Shown here piece after piece: positions 1-5,721 of a DNA stretch of 8,023 nucleotides. Both the position numbers and the translations under genes were made by a program. Each line of letters starts with the position of its first letter. Position 1 is the first letter of the stretch. The notes beneath the pieces were generated by a model. The model was not told the origin of the DNA. It searched no databases and saw nothing but the letters and a program-made list of their open reading frames with translations. Origin of the DNA: Planctomycetota bacterium (GTDB lineage Bacteria; Planctomycetota; UBA1135; GCA-002686595); assembly GCA_028823185.1 (NCBI GenBank), contig JAPKBY010000062.1, positions 1-8,023 of the forward strand, written 5' to 3'.

Positions 1-3
1 CGT

Positions 4-31
4 ATGAATAGATTGCAAGGTCCATATTCAT
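4..31. repeat. 7-bp inverted repeat ATGAATA/TATTCAT
   Basis: ATGAATA at 4-10 and TATTCAT at 25-31 are perfect reverse complements separated by 14 nt, and the spacer contains the palindrome TTGCAA. This could be an operator or a weak hairpin, or part of a larger element cut by the window edge. It may also be chance in AT-rich sequence. No neighbouring feature fixes its role. Confidence 0.3.
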
Positions 32-316
32 CTAAGGTGCTTAGCCCTAAACGGGGAACAAAGTGAGTCATACGGGATCAGTGAAACAGAGCCATTACCA
101 AGACATTCCCCTAGGAAGAGCGATCTATTTTGCAATTTCCAATGTGCTTGGGAGTTCCCTAAGCTGAAAAGCAGAAGACGAGTTACACTCAAGGAGTGGA
201 AAGACCGCACTGGCTCTCCAATATGCCTGCTAACTAGCGATTCGTTAGGGGGAATTAGATTTCCACCAAGTGCGGCCAAACGACTCGGAGTGATCGAGTT
301 GCCACTTACAACCTGA
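8..316 (+). pseudogene. Possible decayed coding remnant (open frame without a start)
   Basis: Frame 2 is open for about 102 codons between a TGA at 5-7 and a TGA at 314-316. There is no ATG, and the only GTG and TTG codons lie in the last ten codons, so it cannot be a normal complete gene. The last third reads like protein: ...TLKEWKDRTGSPICLL... then GGIRFPPSAAKRLGVIELPLTT. Codon use is unlike the GC-rich genes downstream, with many AGA/AGG/TTA/CTA codons. I do not recognise a family. It could be the 3' end of an older gene that lost its start, foreign DNA, or chance; an antisense frame is open over the same interval, which weakens the case. Confidence 0.2.
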
Positions 317-364
317 CGAGCCAAGCAAAGCAACCACACACAAACGCTCATTTGCCGAGACTGA

Positions 365-2803
365 ATGTTCCCCGCTAGAAACAACACAAGACTCCACCAA
401 GGCCTCACAACGTTCCTCAAAACGTTGACGCTGAGCGTGACTCTGCTCCTTCTCTCAGGGTGCGGGTCAGAAGGAGACACAAGTGCGACCCATCAGCTCG
501 CTGACCACCAGCGCGTTCACGCCGTCCCGCTCGAGCCCACCTCCCCGCTTCGCGAGGAAGACACCCTTCGCCCGGTCGTGAGCTTAGAGATTCCGGATGA
601 GGCCAACATCAACCTCCCCAACAAGGAGACCTCTTGGCAGATCGAAGGCTGTGTACCCTTCGTTCGGGAGCTAAAGCCCAGCAAGGCCCAAGCCTCCTCA
701 GGTGAGTTCCCCACAGAGCGCGTCATCGCCCTCCCCGGCAAGCAGACAAAATCACTCAGGATTCCCGGCCGCTTCCTCGGAACGACCTTCAACATGGTCG
801 CCCTGCGGGTCTCTGTCTTTGCCGAAGAGACGATCTTCGTTCAATTCCTGAGAGAGGGTAAGCCGATCATCGGCTCCAGCGCTGTGACGGTGCGTGAATC
901 CGGTGATCCACAAGTCCTCCTCTTCCAATTGCCCCAAACCCGCCTCAGCCCATCACCCTTTGATGAGCTGTTAATACGAATTGACGGCCGCGGCGGCATC
1001 ATCGCCTTTCATGACATTGACCTGCTCGATCGCCCCATCTCTGCATGGCTGCCCGATCCCGCGGGAGACAATGACCTCATCGCGATCGGCGGTGATCTCC
1101 GTCGAGGCGTTGGCCTCTCCAGCTTCAGAGCTCTCAAGGGAGAGTTTGAGGCGCCCGAAGCCGGCGGCTTCCTCTCCTTCTCACTGGGAGTCCCCCAAAA
1201 CCTCCGATATCCAGCCGGCCCCCAGCTACGCCCCTCTGTAAGGGTCGAGCTAGAGAGTGAGTCTGGCGCAAAGATCGAGCGCCGCTTCACCCTTCGAGAG
1301 ACCTCAGCCACACCACGCTGGCAGCATGTACGCATCCCGCTTGGGAATTTCTCCAAAGAGCGGGTTCGACTCAGCTATCGACTCGAAGCCAACCGAGAGC
1401 TCGAAGCGCTATGCGCCGTTGGAGACGTAAGAGTTCATGAGCCGGTCGCCGAGGCGCCCTCCGTCCTCCTCATCACCTCTGATACCCACCGGGCTGATCA
1501 CCTGGGAGCGGCAAACGGGGGCGTCGACATCTTGACCCCCAACCTCGATGGACTCGCTCAGCGTGGAGTCTTCTTCGAGAACTGCTTCACGGCGACTAAC
1601 GTCACCAACCCATCGCACATCGCCCTGATGACTGCAGTGCACCCGCGCGACACGGCGATCCTGAACAACTATCGTCCCCTCATTGAGGACGCCAATACTC
1701 TCGCTGAGCAGTTCCGAGAAGCCGGCTACGCGACCATCGCCGTCACCAGCGCAAACCACCTCGGACACGAAGGCTCTGGACTGGGACAAGGTTTCGACAG
1801 GATGTACCGCCCCGGCACCCCTCAAGTCTCAGCCAAGCAAGCGCTAGACGTCCTAGAGTTTTACCTCACGGATTACGAAGACACCCCTGTCTTCGTCTGG
1901 CTCCACCTCTTCGACGCTCACACTCCCTACGCCCCCCCGAAGCCCTTCGACAAGCTCTACTATCCTGAGGGAGTCGACCCTTACGCGGTGAACCCGAGCG
2001 GCGCCGAGATCCCTGAGGAAGTCAACGATCAGTTCTTCCCCGGTCTACAGGACATGGAGTTCCCAGAGACCCAATACAGGGGCGAGATCACCTATCTCGA
2101 CGACCAGCTTCGCAGAGCCTTTGAGATGCCCCGCTTCCGGGATGGCATCATCGCTTTCACAGCTGATCATGGCGAGTGCATCGGCCACCACGGCATCTTC
2201 TACGATCACGCGAGCCTGTACCCATCCAGCATCCACGTCCCTCTGATCCTCACCTACCCGGACTGCCCAGAGGCGCTCCGAATAGATGGCCCTGTTGAGC
2301 AAACGAATGTGGGACACACCCTCCTCGAGCTCTCTGGCCTCGACGCCAGCTCCTTCCCCGGAAAGAGCCTCCTCTCCAATATCGAGAGCCCCGATCAAGG
2401 CACGCAGGCCCCGCGCTTCGCCATCTCGGCCCACGGCCTCTCAGCTTCTCTCAATCATGGACGCTGGCACCTCATCCTCCACCTGAAGAATCACGGCAAA
2501 CGCGAAGGCGTTGGCGCGCCCTTCCAAATGGGTGAAACTGAGCTCTACGACATGAGCACTGACCCCTACTGCATGAACGACGTGCTCGAGGACAACTTTG
2601 AAGTCGCACGTGAGCTGCGAGGTCAGCTGACCAACTGGCTCGTCAATGCAAGCCCCCGTGGGCTTGGCGGACAGCAGACCAATGACGCTCAAACCATCAG
2701 TCAATTAGCCGCCCTGGGCTACACGATGGCGAGCGAGAGTGACGAGTCCGGCTCTCTCTGGAACGTTGATTGCGACACCGAGTGGTGCCTCCGCTTCCGC
2801 TAA
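365..2803 (+). CDS. Sulfatase/alkaline-phosphatase-fold lipoprotein with Thr at the nucleophile position
   Basis: This 812-aa protein starts with a lipoprotein signal peptide (hydrophobic run about 17-30, lipobox L30-S-G-C33), so it is probably anchored in a membrane facing the periplasm or surface. Residues about 50-355 form no recognised domain; they look beta-rich, as two sandwich-like segments (about 90-222 and 250-358). The sulfatase domain runs from about 364 to 760: D373 in the SDTHRAD motif, the nucleophile region TNPSH (414-418), HLFDAHTPY (514-522), YLDD (577-580), TADHGE (599-604) and DHASLYPSSIHVPL (614-627). ELYDMSTDP near 726-734 is the usual C-terminal subdomain mark. Classical sulfatases have C/S-x-P-S-R, but here it is T-x-P-S-H, so formylglycine cannot form. 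A phosphodiesterase or phosphotransferase-type Thr nucleophile is therefore more likely than sulfate hydrolysis. The substrate is unknown. ATG 365 has only a weak GAGA upstream but places the lipobox well. Confidence 0.85.
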   Translation: MFPARNNTRLHQGLTTFLKTLTLSVTLLLLSGCGSEGDTSATHQLADHQRVHAVPLEPTSPLREEDTLRPVVSLEIPDEANINLPNKETSWQIEGCVPFVRELKPSKAQASSGEFPTERVIALPGKQTKSLRIPGRFLGTTFNMVALRVSVFAEETIFVQFLREGKPIIGSSAVTVRESGDPQVLLFQLPQTRLSPSPFDELLIRIDGRGGIIAFHDIDLLDRPISAWLPDPAGDNDLIAIGGDLRRGVGLSSFRALKGEFEAPEAGGFLSFSLGVPQNLRYPAGPQLRPSVRVELESESGAKIERRFTLRETSATPRWQHVRIPLGNFSKERVRLSYRLEANRELEALCAVGDVRVHEPVAEAPSVLLITSDTHRADHLGAANGGVDILTPNLDGLAQRGVFFENCFTATNVTNPSHIALMTAVHPRDTAILNNYRPLIEDANTLAEQFREAGYATIAVTSANHLGHEGSGLGQGFDRMYRPGTPQVSAKQALDVLEFYLTDYEDTPVFVWLHLFDAHTPYAPPKPFDKLYYPEGVDPYAVNPSGAEIPEEVNDQFFPGLQDMEFPETQYRGEITYLDDQLRRAFEMPRFRDGIIAFTADHGECIGHHGIFYDHASLYPSSIHVPLILTYPDCPEALRIDGPVEQTNVGHTLLELSGLDASSFPGKSLLSNIESPDQGTQAPRFAISAHGLSASLNHGRWHLILHLKNHGKREGVGAPFQMGETELYDMSTDPYCMNDVLEDNFEVARELRGQLTNWLVNASPRGLGGQQTNDAQTISQLAALGYTMASESDESGSLWNVDCDTEWCLRFR

Positions 2804-2850
2804 AGAGCGCTCACCACTTGATTGAGCTTGAAGGCTCATGCGGCAGCCTC

Positions 2851-2867
2851 ACCCAGAAAGCTGGGGT
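2851..2867 (+). terminator. Weak hairpin between the two lipoprotein genes
   Basis: ACCCAG (2851-2856), loop AAAG and CTGGGGT (2861-2867) form a short stem with one bulged base, in the 88-nt gap after the sulfatase-like gene. There is no T-run after it, so it is at best a weak or Rho-dependent-type pause site. The two flanking genes could still be co-transcribed. Confidence 0.2.
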
Positions 2868-2877
2868 AGATTTGCAT

Positions 2878-2883
2878 AGAGGA
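2878..2883 (+). promoter_or_regulatory. Shine-Dalgarno AGAGGA deciding a GTG start
   Basis: AGAGGA lies 8 nt upstream of GTG 2892. This good spacing supports the GTG as the real start, which directly precedes the lipoprotein signal peptide MRTLLTTLRL. Confidence 0.6.
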
Positions 2884-2891
2884 ACCCCTCC

Positions 2892-3908
2892 GTGCGAACC
2901 CTGCTCACCACCCTAAGACTCATCATCTGTGCGCCGCTACTCTTAGCGGCATGCCAGGCTGCCCCGCCGACCTACGAGGTCCGCTGCGACACCGACAGCG
3001 TTCGATCGGAATCTCCATTCCTCGCGAATGACGTGGCGAAGATGCTTGAGAGGGGTCGCGAGCGAGTCATCCAGCTCGTCCCTTTCACAAAGCGCGCGCC
3101 CTTAGAGGTCTGGCTCCAAGAAGAGCTCCAGCTCTACGCCTTCAGTCAGGGATCCTATGAAGACGCTGACGGCTTCTGGGCAGAAGACGTCTCAAGGATT
3201 CATCTGCGCACCGGCGCGCGTCACATTGAGCGCACCCTAGTGCATGAGCTCGTTCACGCATCCCTAGACGAGTCATGGAAGCTCCTCCCCGGAACGATGG
3301 AAGAAGGGCTCTGCGACTGGGTCTCCACCATCGCTTGCCCTCACGCCTCAGCCCAACTCCGCGCCGGACGCCTCAGCGCGGCCTGCTTTGGCCTAGGGTC
3401 ACTTGAGATTGAGGTTGAGCTGCGCTCAGCCTTCGCCACTGAGAGCTCATCAAACATCGCAGCACACGCGAGCATTATCCTCGATGGTGGAATCCATCCT
3501 CCCCTCACCCCGATGGAGGTCTTCACCTCGGAGGCTGGGAGGTCTAACTCCGGCATCCCTCGAGCACGCAAAAAGGCCCTCTATGGCCTCGCTTATTTCC
3601 TAGTGGAGCGAATCGCCACAAGCGGTGACGGGCTTGACGCCCTGCACAGGCTCTGTGTTCGCGCCAGCGATGAAGGCCTCGAGCAGGTCCCAGCAGCATG
3701 GATTCTAAAAGCTGCGGATCTCAACGGAGGATCAAGCGAGGAGTGGAAAGAGTGCCTCGCAGACTCCTTCGCTGCCCCTGAGCTCGCAGAGCTCGTCGCC
3801 ATGTACCCCGATTTCCTCGGCTCCGCGATCGACCGCTTAACGGTCCCCCCGAATGGGGATCAGGGCGCCGGTGAGCTGCGCTTCGCTATGCGCGTCACCC
3901 CTCGCTGA
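2892..3908 (+). CDS. Putative zinc metalloprotease-like lipoprotein (HELVH motif)
   Basis: This 338-aa protein starts at GTG with a good ribosome binding site. Residues 1-21 are a lipoprotein signal peptide with lipobox L18-A-A-C21, so the mature protein is probably anchored in the outer membrane or facing the periplasm. HELVH at 118-122 is the HExxH zinc-binding and catalytic motif. MEEG at 136-139 supplies a downstream Glu (E138), 16 residues after the second His, in the P-x-x-E-E-G-L context seen in gluzincin-like and peptidase MA-like proteins. The segment before it (LEVWLQEELQLYAF, about 71-84) resembles the strand that precedes the motif in those families. The C-terminal 200 residues are mostly helical, with a YGLAYFLVER segment at 231-240 like that found after the active site in peptidase MA-like proteins. 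The substrate is unknown and it could be inactive. It follows the sulfatase-like lipoprotein by 88 nt on the same strand. Confidence 0.7.
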   Translation: MRTLLTTLRLIICAPLLLAACQAAPPTYEVRCDTDSVRSESPFLANDVAKMLERGRERVIQLVPFTKRAPLEVWLQEELQLYAFSQGSYEDADGFWAEDVSRIHLRTGARHIERTLVHELVHASLDESWKLLPGTMEEGLCDWVSTIACPHASAQLRAGRLSAACFGLGSLEIEVELRSAFATESSSNIAAHASIILDGGIHPPLTPMEVFTSEAGRSNSGIPRARKKALYGLAYFLVERIATSGDGLDALHRLCVRASDEGLEQVPAAWILKAADLNGGSSEEWKECLADSFAAPELAELVAMYPDFLGSAIDRLTVPPNGDQGAGELRFAMRVTPR

Positions 3909-3937
3909 TTTTCTATCGCTCCAGGGGAAGAAAATCA
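3906..3937 (+). repeat. Perfect 9-bp inverted repeat over the metalloprotease stop codon
   Basis: TGATTTTCT (3906-3914) and AGAAAATCA (3929-3937) are perfect reverse complements with a 14-nt loop. The left arm includes the TGA stop of the upstream gene. The stem is AT-rich and no T-tract follows, so it is not a standard intrinsic terminator. It may act as a 3'-end stabilising hairpin or a weak terminator in either direction. Confidence 0.45.
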
Positions 3938-3960
3938 CTCTCGGTTCGTATATGAGCTGG

Positions 3961-3976
3961 ACCTAGAAGCCTAGGT
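3961..3976 (+). promoter_or_regulatory. Hairpin sequestering the ribosome binding site of the MORN gene
   Basis: ACCTAG (3961-3966), loop AAGC and CTAGGT (3971-3976) form a perfect 6-bp stem. The right arm carries AGGTG (3973-3977), the best Shine-Dalgarno for the ATG at 3985 (7-nt spacing). In a transcript the site would be partly paired, which would dampen translation or make it sensitive to temperature or ribosome passage. The structure is seen in the sequence; the regulatory effect is inferred. Confidence 0.4.
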
Positions 3977-3984
3977 GTAAACAC

Positions 3985-4308
3985 ATGCGTACTGCCAGCC
4001 TCCTCCTCTTCCTCTGCCTCATCGGTCTAGGGGCACAGACCTTCAGCGAACGAGACGATTCGCTGTCCGGCTCACGCACCTCGCGCTGGCCAAATGGCAG
4101 CGCCCGAGAGCAGGCCAGCTTCACCGAAGGGGTCCGCGACGGCATCTGCTTGCGCTGGCACTCTGATGGCACGCCTAGAGCCGAGGGCCAATACGCCTCA
4201 GGGAAGAAGGTCGGGGATTGGCGCTTCTTCGATGAGAGCGGCACCATCGACCCCGCCCGCTCAGGGGTCTATGAGTCAGACCACAAGATCTCGGCCCTCG
4301 GGGCCTAG
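3985..4308 (+). CDS. Small secreted MORN-variant (YwqK-like) repeat protein
   Basis: This 107-aa protein begins with a signal peptide (MRTASLLLFLCLIGLGAQ, cleavage near residue 17-20) and no lipobox Cys, so it is probably exported to the periplasm or beyond. The rest is three units of about 23 residues: RWPNGSAREQASFTEGVRDG (34-53), RWHSDGTPRAEGQYASGKKV (57-76) and RFFDESGTIDPARSGVYESD (80-99). The pattern W/F-x-x-(N/D/E)-G-x-x-x-x-x-x-x-x-x-G-x-x-x-G matches MORN_2-type repeats. Such repeats are non-enzymatic beta-hairpin modules; the YwqK label comes from family similarity and does not imply a toxin-antitoxin role here. The ATG is preceded by AGGTG inside a hairpin. It lies 76 nt after the metalloprotease-like gene and its stop overlaps that of the convergent pterin gene. 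Confidence 0.7.
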   Translation: MRTASLLLFLCLIGLGAQTFSERDDSLSGSRTSRWPNGSAREQASFTEGVRDGICLRWHSDGTPRAEGQYASGKKVGDWRFFDESGTIDPARSGVYESDHKISALGA

Positions 4309-4796
4309 TCCTTGTAGCGGTAGACTCCTCGCTGACCGCTGGTCTCTTCCACCGCGACGCGCAGCTCTCTCGTTTGCACCTCACCGAATCTCTCGGTCAA
4401 GAGCCGCAAGACCTCACGCCCGATCCACGAGGCGAGATTCTCCGAGCTGGTGTTGTTCATCGGCAGAACCAGGACATCTTCGATAGGCGCTGCGTAGTAG
4501 CGATCCAAGTACCGGATCTCGCAGACATCGTCCTCTCGGAGGCTATAGGTCAGGACCGGATGCTCGCCAGGTATGAGGAAGCGCTCATCCAATGAGTCTA
4601 AGAGCTCCCTGATGACCGGCTTGATCTCCTTAAAGTCGATCACCAAGCCGTGCTCAGACAAGCTGGCGTCCACCTCAATAAACACTCGGTAGTTATGCCC
4701 ATGCAGCCTCTCTGCGCTCCCGTCAGGAAAGATCAGGAAGTGGGCTGCTGAGAACTTGAAGTACTCCTTCTCTAGCTCGATTGACCATGACTCCAT
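4305..4796 (-). CDS. PTPS/QueD-family pterin enzyme with PTPS-III-type ExxHGH motif
   Basis: The family (COG0720) acts on 7,8-dihydroneopterin triphosphate. QueD makes 6-carboxytetrahydropterin for queuosine, PTPS makes 6-pyruvoyl-tetrahydropterin, and PTPS-III makes 6-hydroxymethyl-dihydropterin for folate. This 163-aa protein (from ATG 4796) has the zinc ligands H19 (FSAAHF), H32 and H34 (LHGHNY), substrate-binding residues in VIDF, the TSSEN segment and VEETSG with E151. The Cys that normally lies four residues before HGH is Ala (A28), followed by E29, giving ExxHGH. The usual catalytic LDH is LDE (D70, E71), so the His is missing too. About 27 extra residues lie between LDERFL and the NTSSEN segment compared with E. 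coli QueD. ATG 4796 has AGAGG 6 nt upstream. A TTG at 4826 would add ten residues and has AGGAGG 11 nt upstream. PTPS-III is my best guess; queD cannot be excluded. Confidence 0.75.
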   Translation of the reverse strand: MESWSIELEKEYFKFSAAHFLIFPDGSAERLHGHNYRVFIEVDASLSEHGLVIDFKEIKPVIRELLDSLDERFLIPGEHPVLTYSLREDDVCEIRYLDRYYAAPIEDVLVLPMNNTSSENLASWIGREVLRLLTERFGEVQTRELRVAVEETSGQRGVYRYKD

Positions 4797-4884
4797 AAGA
4801 CGCCTCTTGTAACCGCTCAGCCACAAAAGCGCACACCCCTCCTGATGTTTCCCGTGGAGCCTCCGCGCTGCTACCCTCCAAGAG
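4797..4884. promoter_or_regulatory. Divergent intergenic region between the pterin gene and the methyltransferase gene
   Basis: These 88 nt must carry the promoters, or at least the leaders, of two divergent genes. On the minus strand, AGGAGG lies about 4839-4844, upstream of a possible TTG start at 4826, and AGAGG sits just before ATG 4796. On the plus strand, only AAGAG directly abuts ATG 4885, so its ribosome binding site is poor. I see no clear -35/-10 pairs. Confidence 0.35.
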
Positions 4885-5721
4885 ATGGATCACGCCACAA
4901 AAACAGTCCCCGTGCCCGGCCTCGGCTTAGATTTCGAGATCCTGAGCGACGATGAGATCATCGGCCCCTCGATCGCAGCAGGCGGATGGGAAGAGCACGA
5001 GACGAGACTCTTCAACGCCCACCTGTCTGAGGGCTGCCGCGTCTTAGACCTCGGCGCCAACATCGGCTGGTTCGCCGTGCAAGCAGTCCTCGCTGGAGCA
5101 GAGGTCGACGCCTTTGAACCTGTGCCGCACATCGCGGACGTGCTCGAGAGGAACATCGCACGCGCGATGGAGCGTGGTTCGGGGAGCGCCCGCGTCCACC
5201 GCTACGCGGCAGGCGCAGAGCCCGGCAGTGCTGAGATCTTCCTCGCTTCTTCTAACCGTGGCGACAACAGAGTCGTCGACTCCGGATCACAGGCGCCTGA
5301 AGACATGAGCGACGCCGTCGGCGTCGAAATTCAGATCAGAAAGGTCGACGACCTCGTCAGCGGCGCAGTTGATGTCATCAAGATCGACACACAAGGATCT
5401 GAGTGGCACGCCCTCTCTGGAGCCCGTTCCCTCTTAGACGCCAGTCCAAAGTTGGCGCTCCTCATCGAGTTCTGGCCCTATGCCCTCCGTGGAGCCACCG
5501 GTGCTGAGCTCCTGGAGTTTCTAAACTCACAAGGCTTCTGCATGGGAAAAGCAACGGCCGCCCCCTACCCCATGACACCAGCTCGCATACTCAAGCAAGC
5601 AGAGACAAGGGACCCCGTTAAGAGCGGGCTTGATCTCTATGCGACCCGCGGCAAAGCTTTCCACGTCGGAGGAGCTGTCGACCGACTGCGCTCCATCTGG
5701 CGCTCCATCAAAGAGGACTAA
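4885..5721 (+). CDS. FkbM-family SAM-dependent methyltransferase
   Basis: This 278-aa cytosolic protein carries the FkbM-type motifs in order: the SAM-binding loop VLDLGANIGWF (53-63), the acidic strand end DAFEPVPH (75-82) that binds the ribose, and DVIKIDTQGSEWHALSGA (163-180), the family hallmark. IEFWPYALR (194-202) then closes the catalytic core. FkbM enzymes usually O-methylate sugars, polyketides or other small hydroxylated molecules; the acceptor here cannot be read from the sequence. The start at ATG 4885 is assigned because no better in-frame upstream start exists, although its ribosome binding site is weak. It forms a coupled pair with the next gene (TAATG). Confidence 0.85.
   Translation: MDHATKTVPVPGLGLDFEILSDDEIIGPSIAAGGWEEHETRLFNAHLSEGCRVLDLGANIGWFAVQAVLAGAEVDAFEPVPHIADVLERNIARAMERGSGSARVHRYAAGAEPGSAEIFLASSNRGDNRVVDSGSQAPEDMSDAVGVEIQIRKVDDLVSGAVDVIKIDTQGSEWHALSGARSLLDASPKLALLIEFWPYALRGATGAELLEFLNSQGFCMGKATAAPYPMTPARILKQAETRDPVKSGLDLYATRGKAFHVGGAVDRLRSIWRSIKED

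Larger units (their letters stand above)
1..364. other. AT-richer intergenic leader without a clear gene
   Basis: This stretch has more A+T and more AGA/AGG-type triplets than the dense GC-rich coding DNA that follows. I see no tRNA, no complete start-to-stop gene with a recognisable product, and no convincing -35/-10 pair, although the promoter of the downstream sulfatase-like gene must lie here or further left. It contains a 7-bp inverted repeat near the left edge and a start-less open frame, both listed separately. The base composition fits either a regulatory/intergenic island or the remnant of acquired DNA. Confidence 0.5.

Noticed and set aside
1..364. tRNA or other structured RNA gene in the leader
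   Set aside because: I found no T-loop GTTCRA-type motif, no acceptor-stem pairing and no CCA end.
28..480. Minus-strand 150-aa open frame over the leader and sulfatase start
   Set aside because: It overlaps the signal peptide region of the sulfatase-like gene, has no recognisable motif and an unconvincing composition.
1009..1356. Minus-strand open frame inside the sulfatase-like gene
   Set aside because: Antisense shadow of a GC-rich gene; Arg/Ser/Pro-rich with no domain.
1409..1825. Minus-strand 138-aa open frame inside the sulfatase domain
   Set aside because: Antisense to the highly conserved catalytic region, with no motif of its own.
3906..3937. Inverted repeat as a classical intrinsic terminator
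   Set aside because: The stem is AT-rich and no T-run follows on the plus strand, so I kept it only as an inverted repeat.
4094..4486. Plus-strand 130-aa open frame across the MORN and pterin genes
   Set aside because: Out-of-frame, Arg/Ala/Pro/Ser-rich translation of two genes with clear families.
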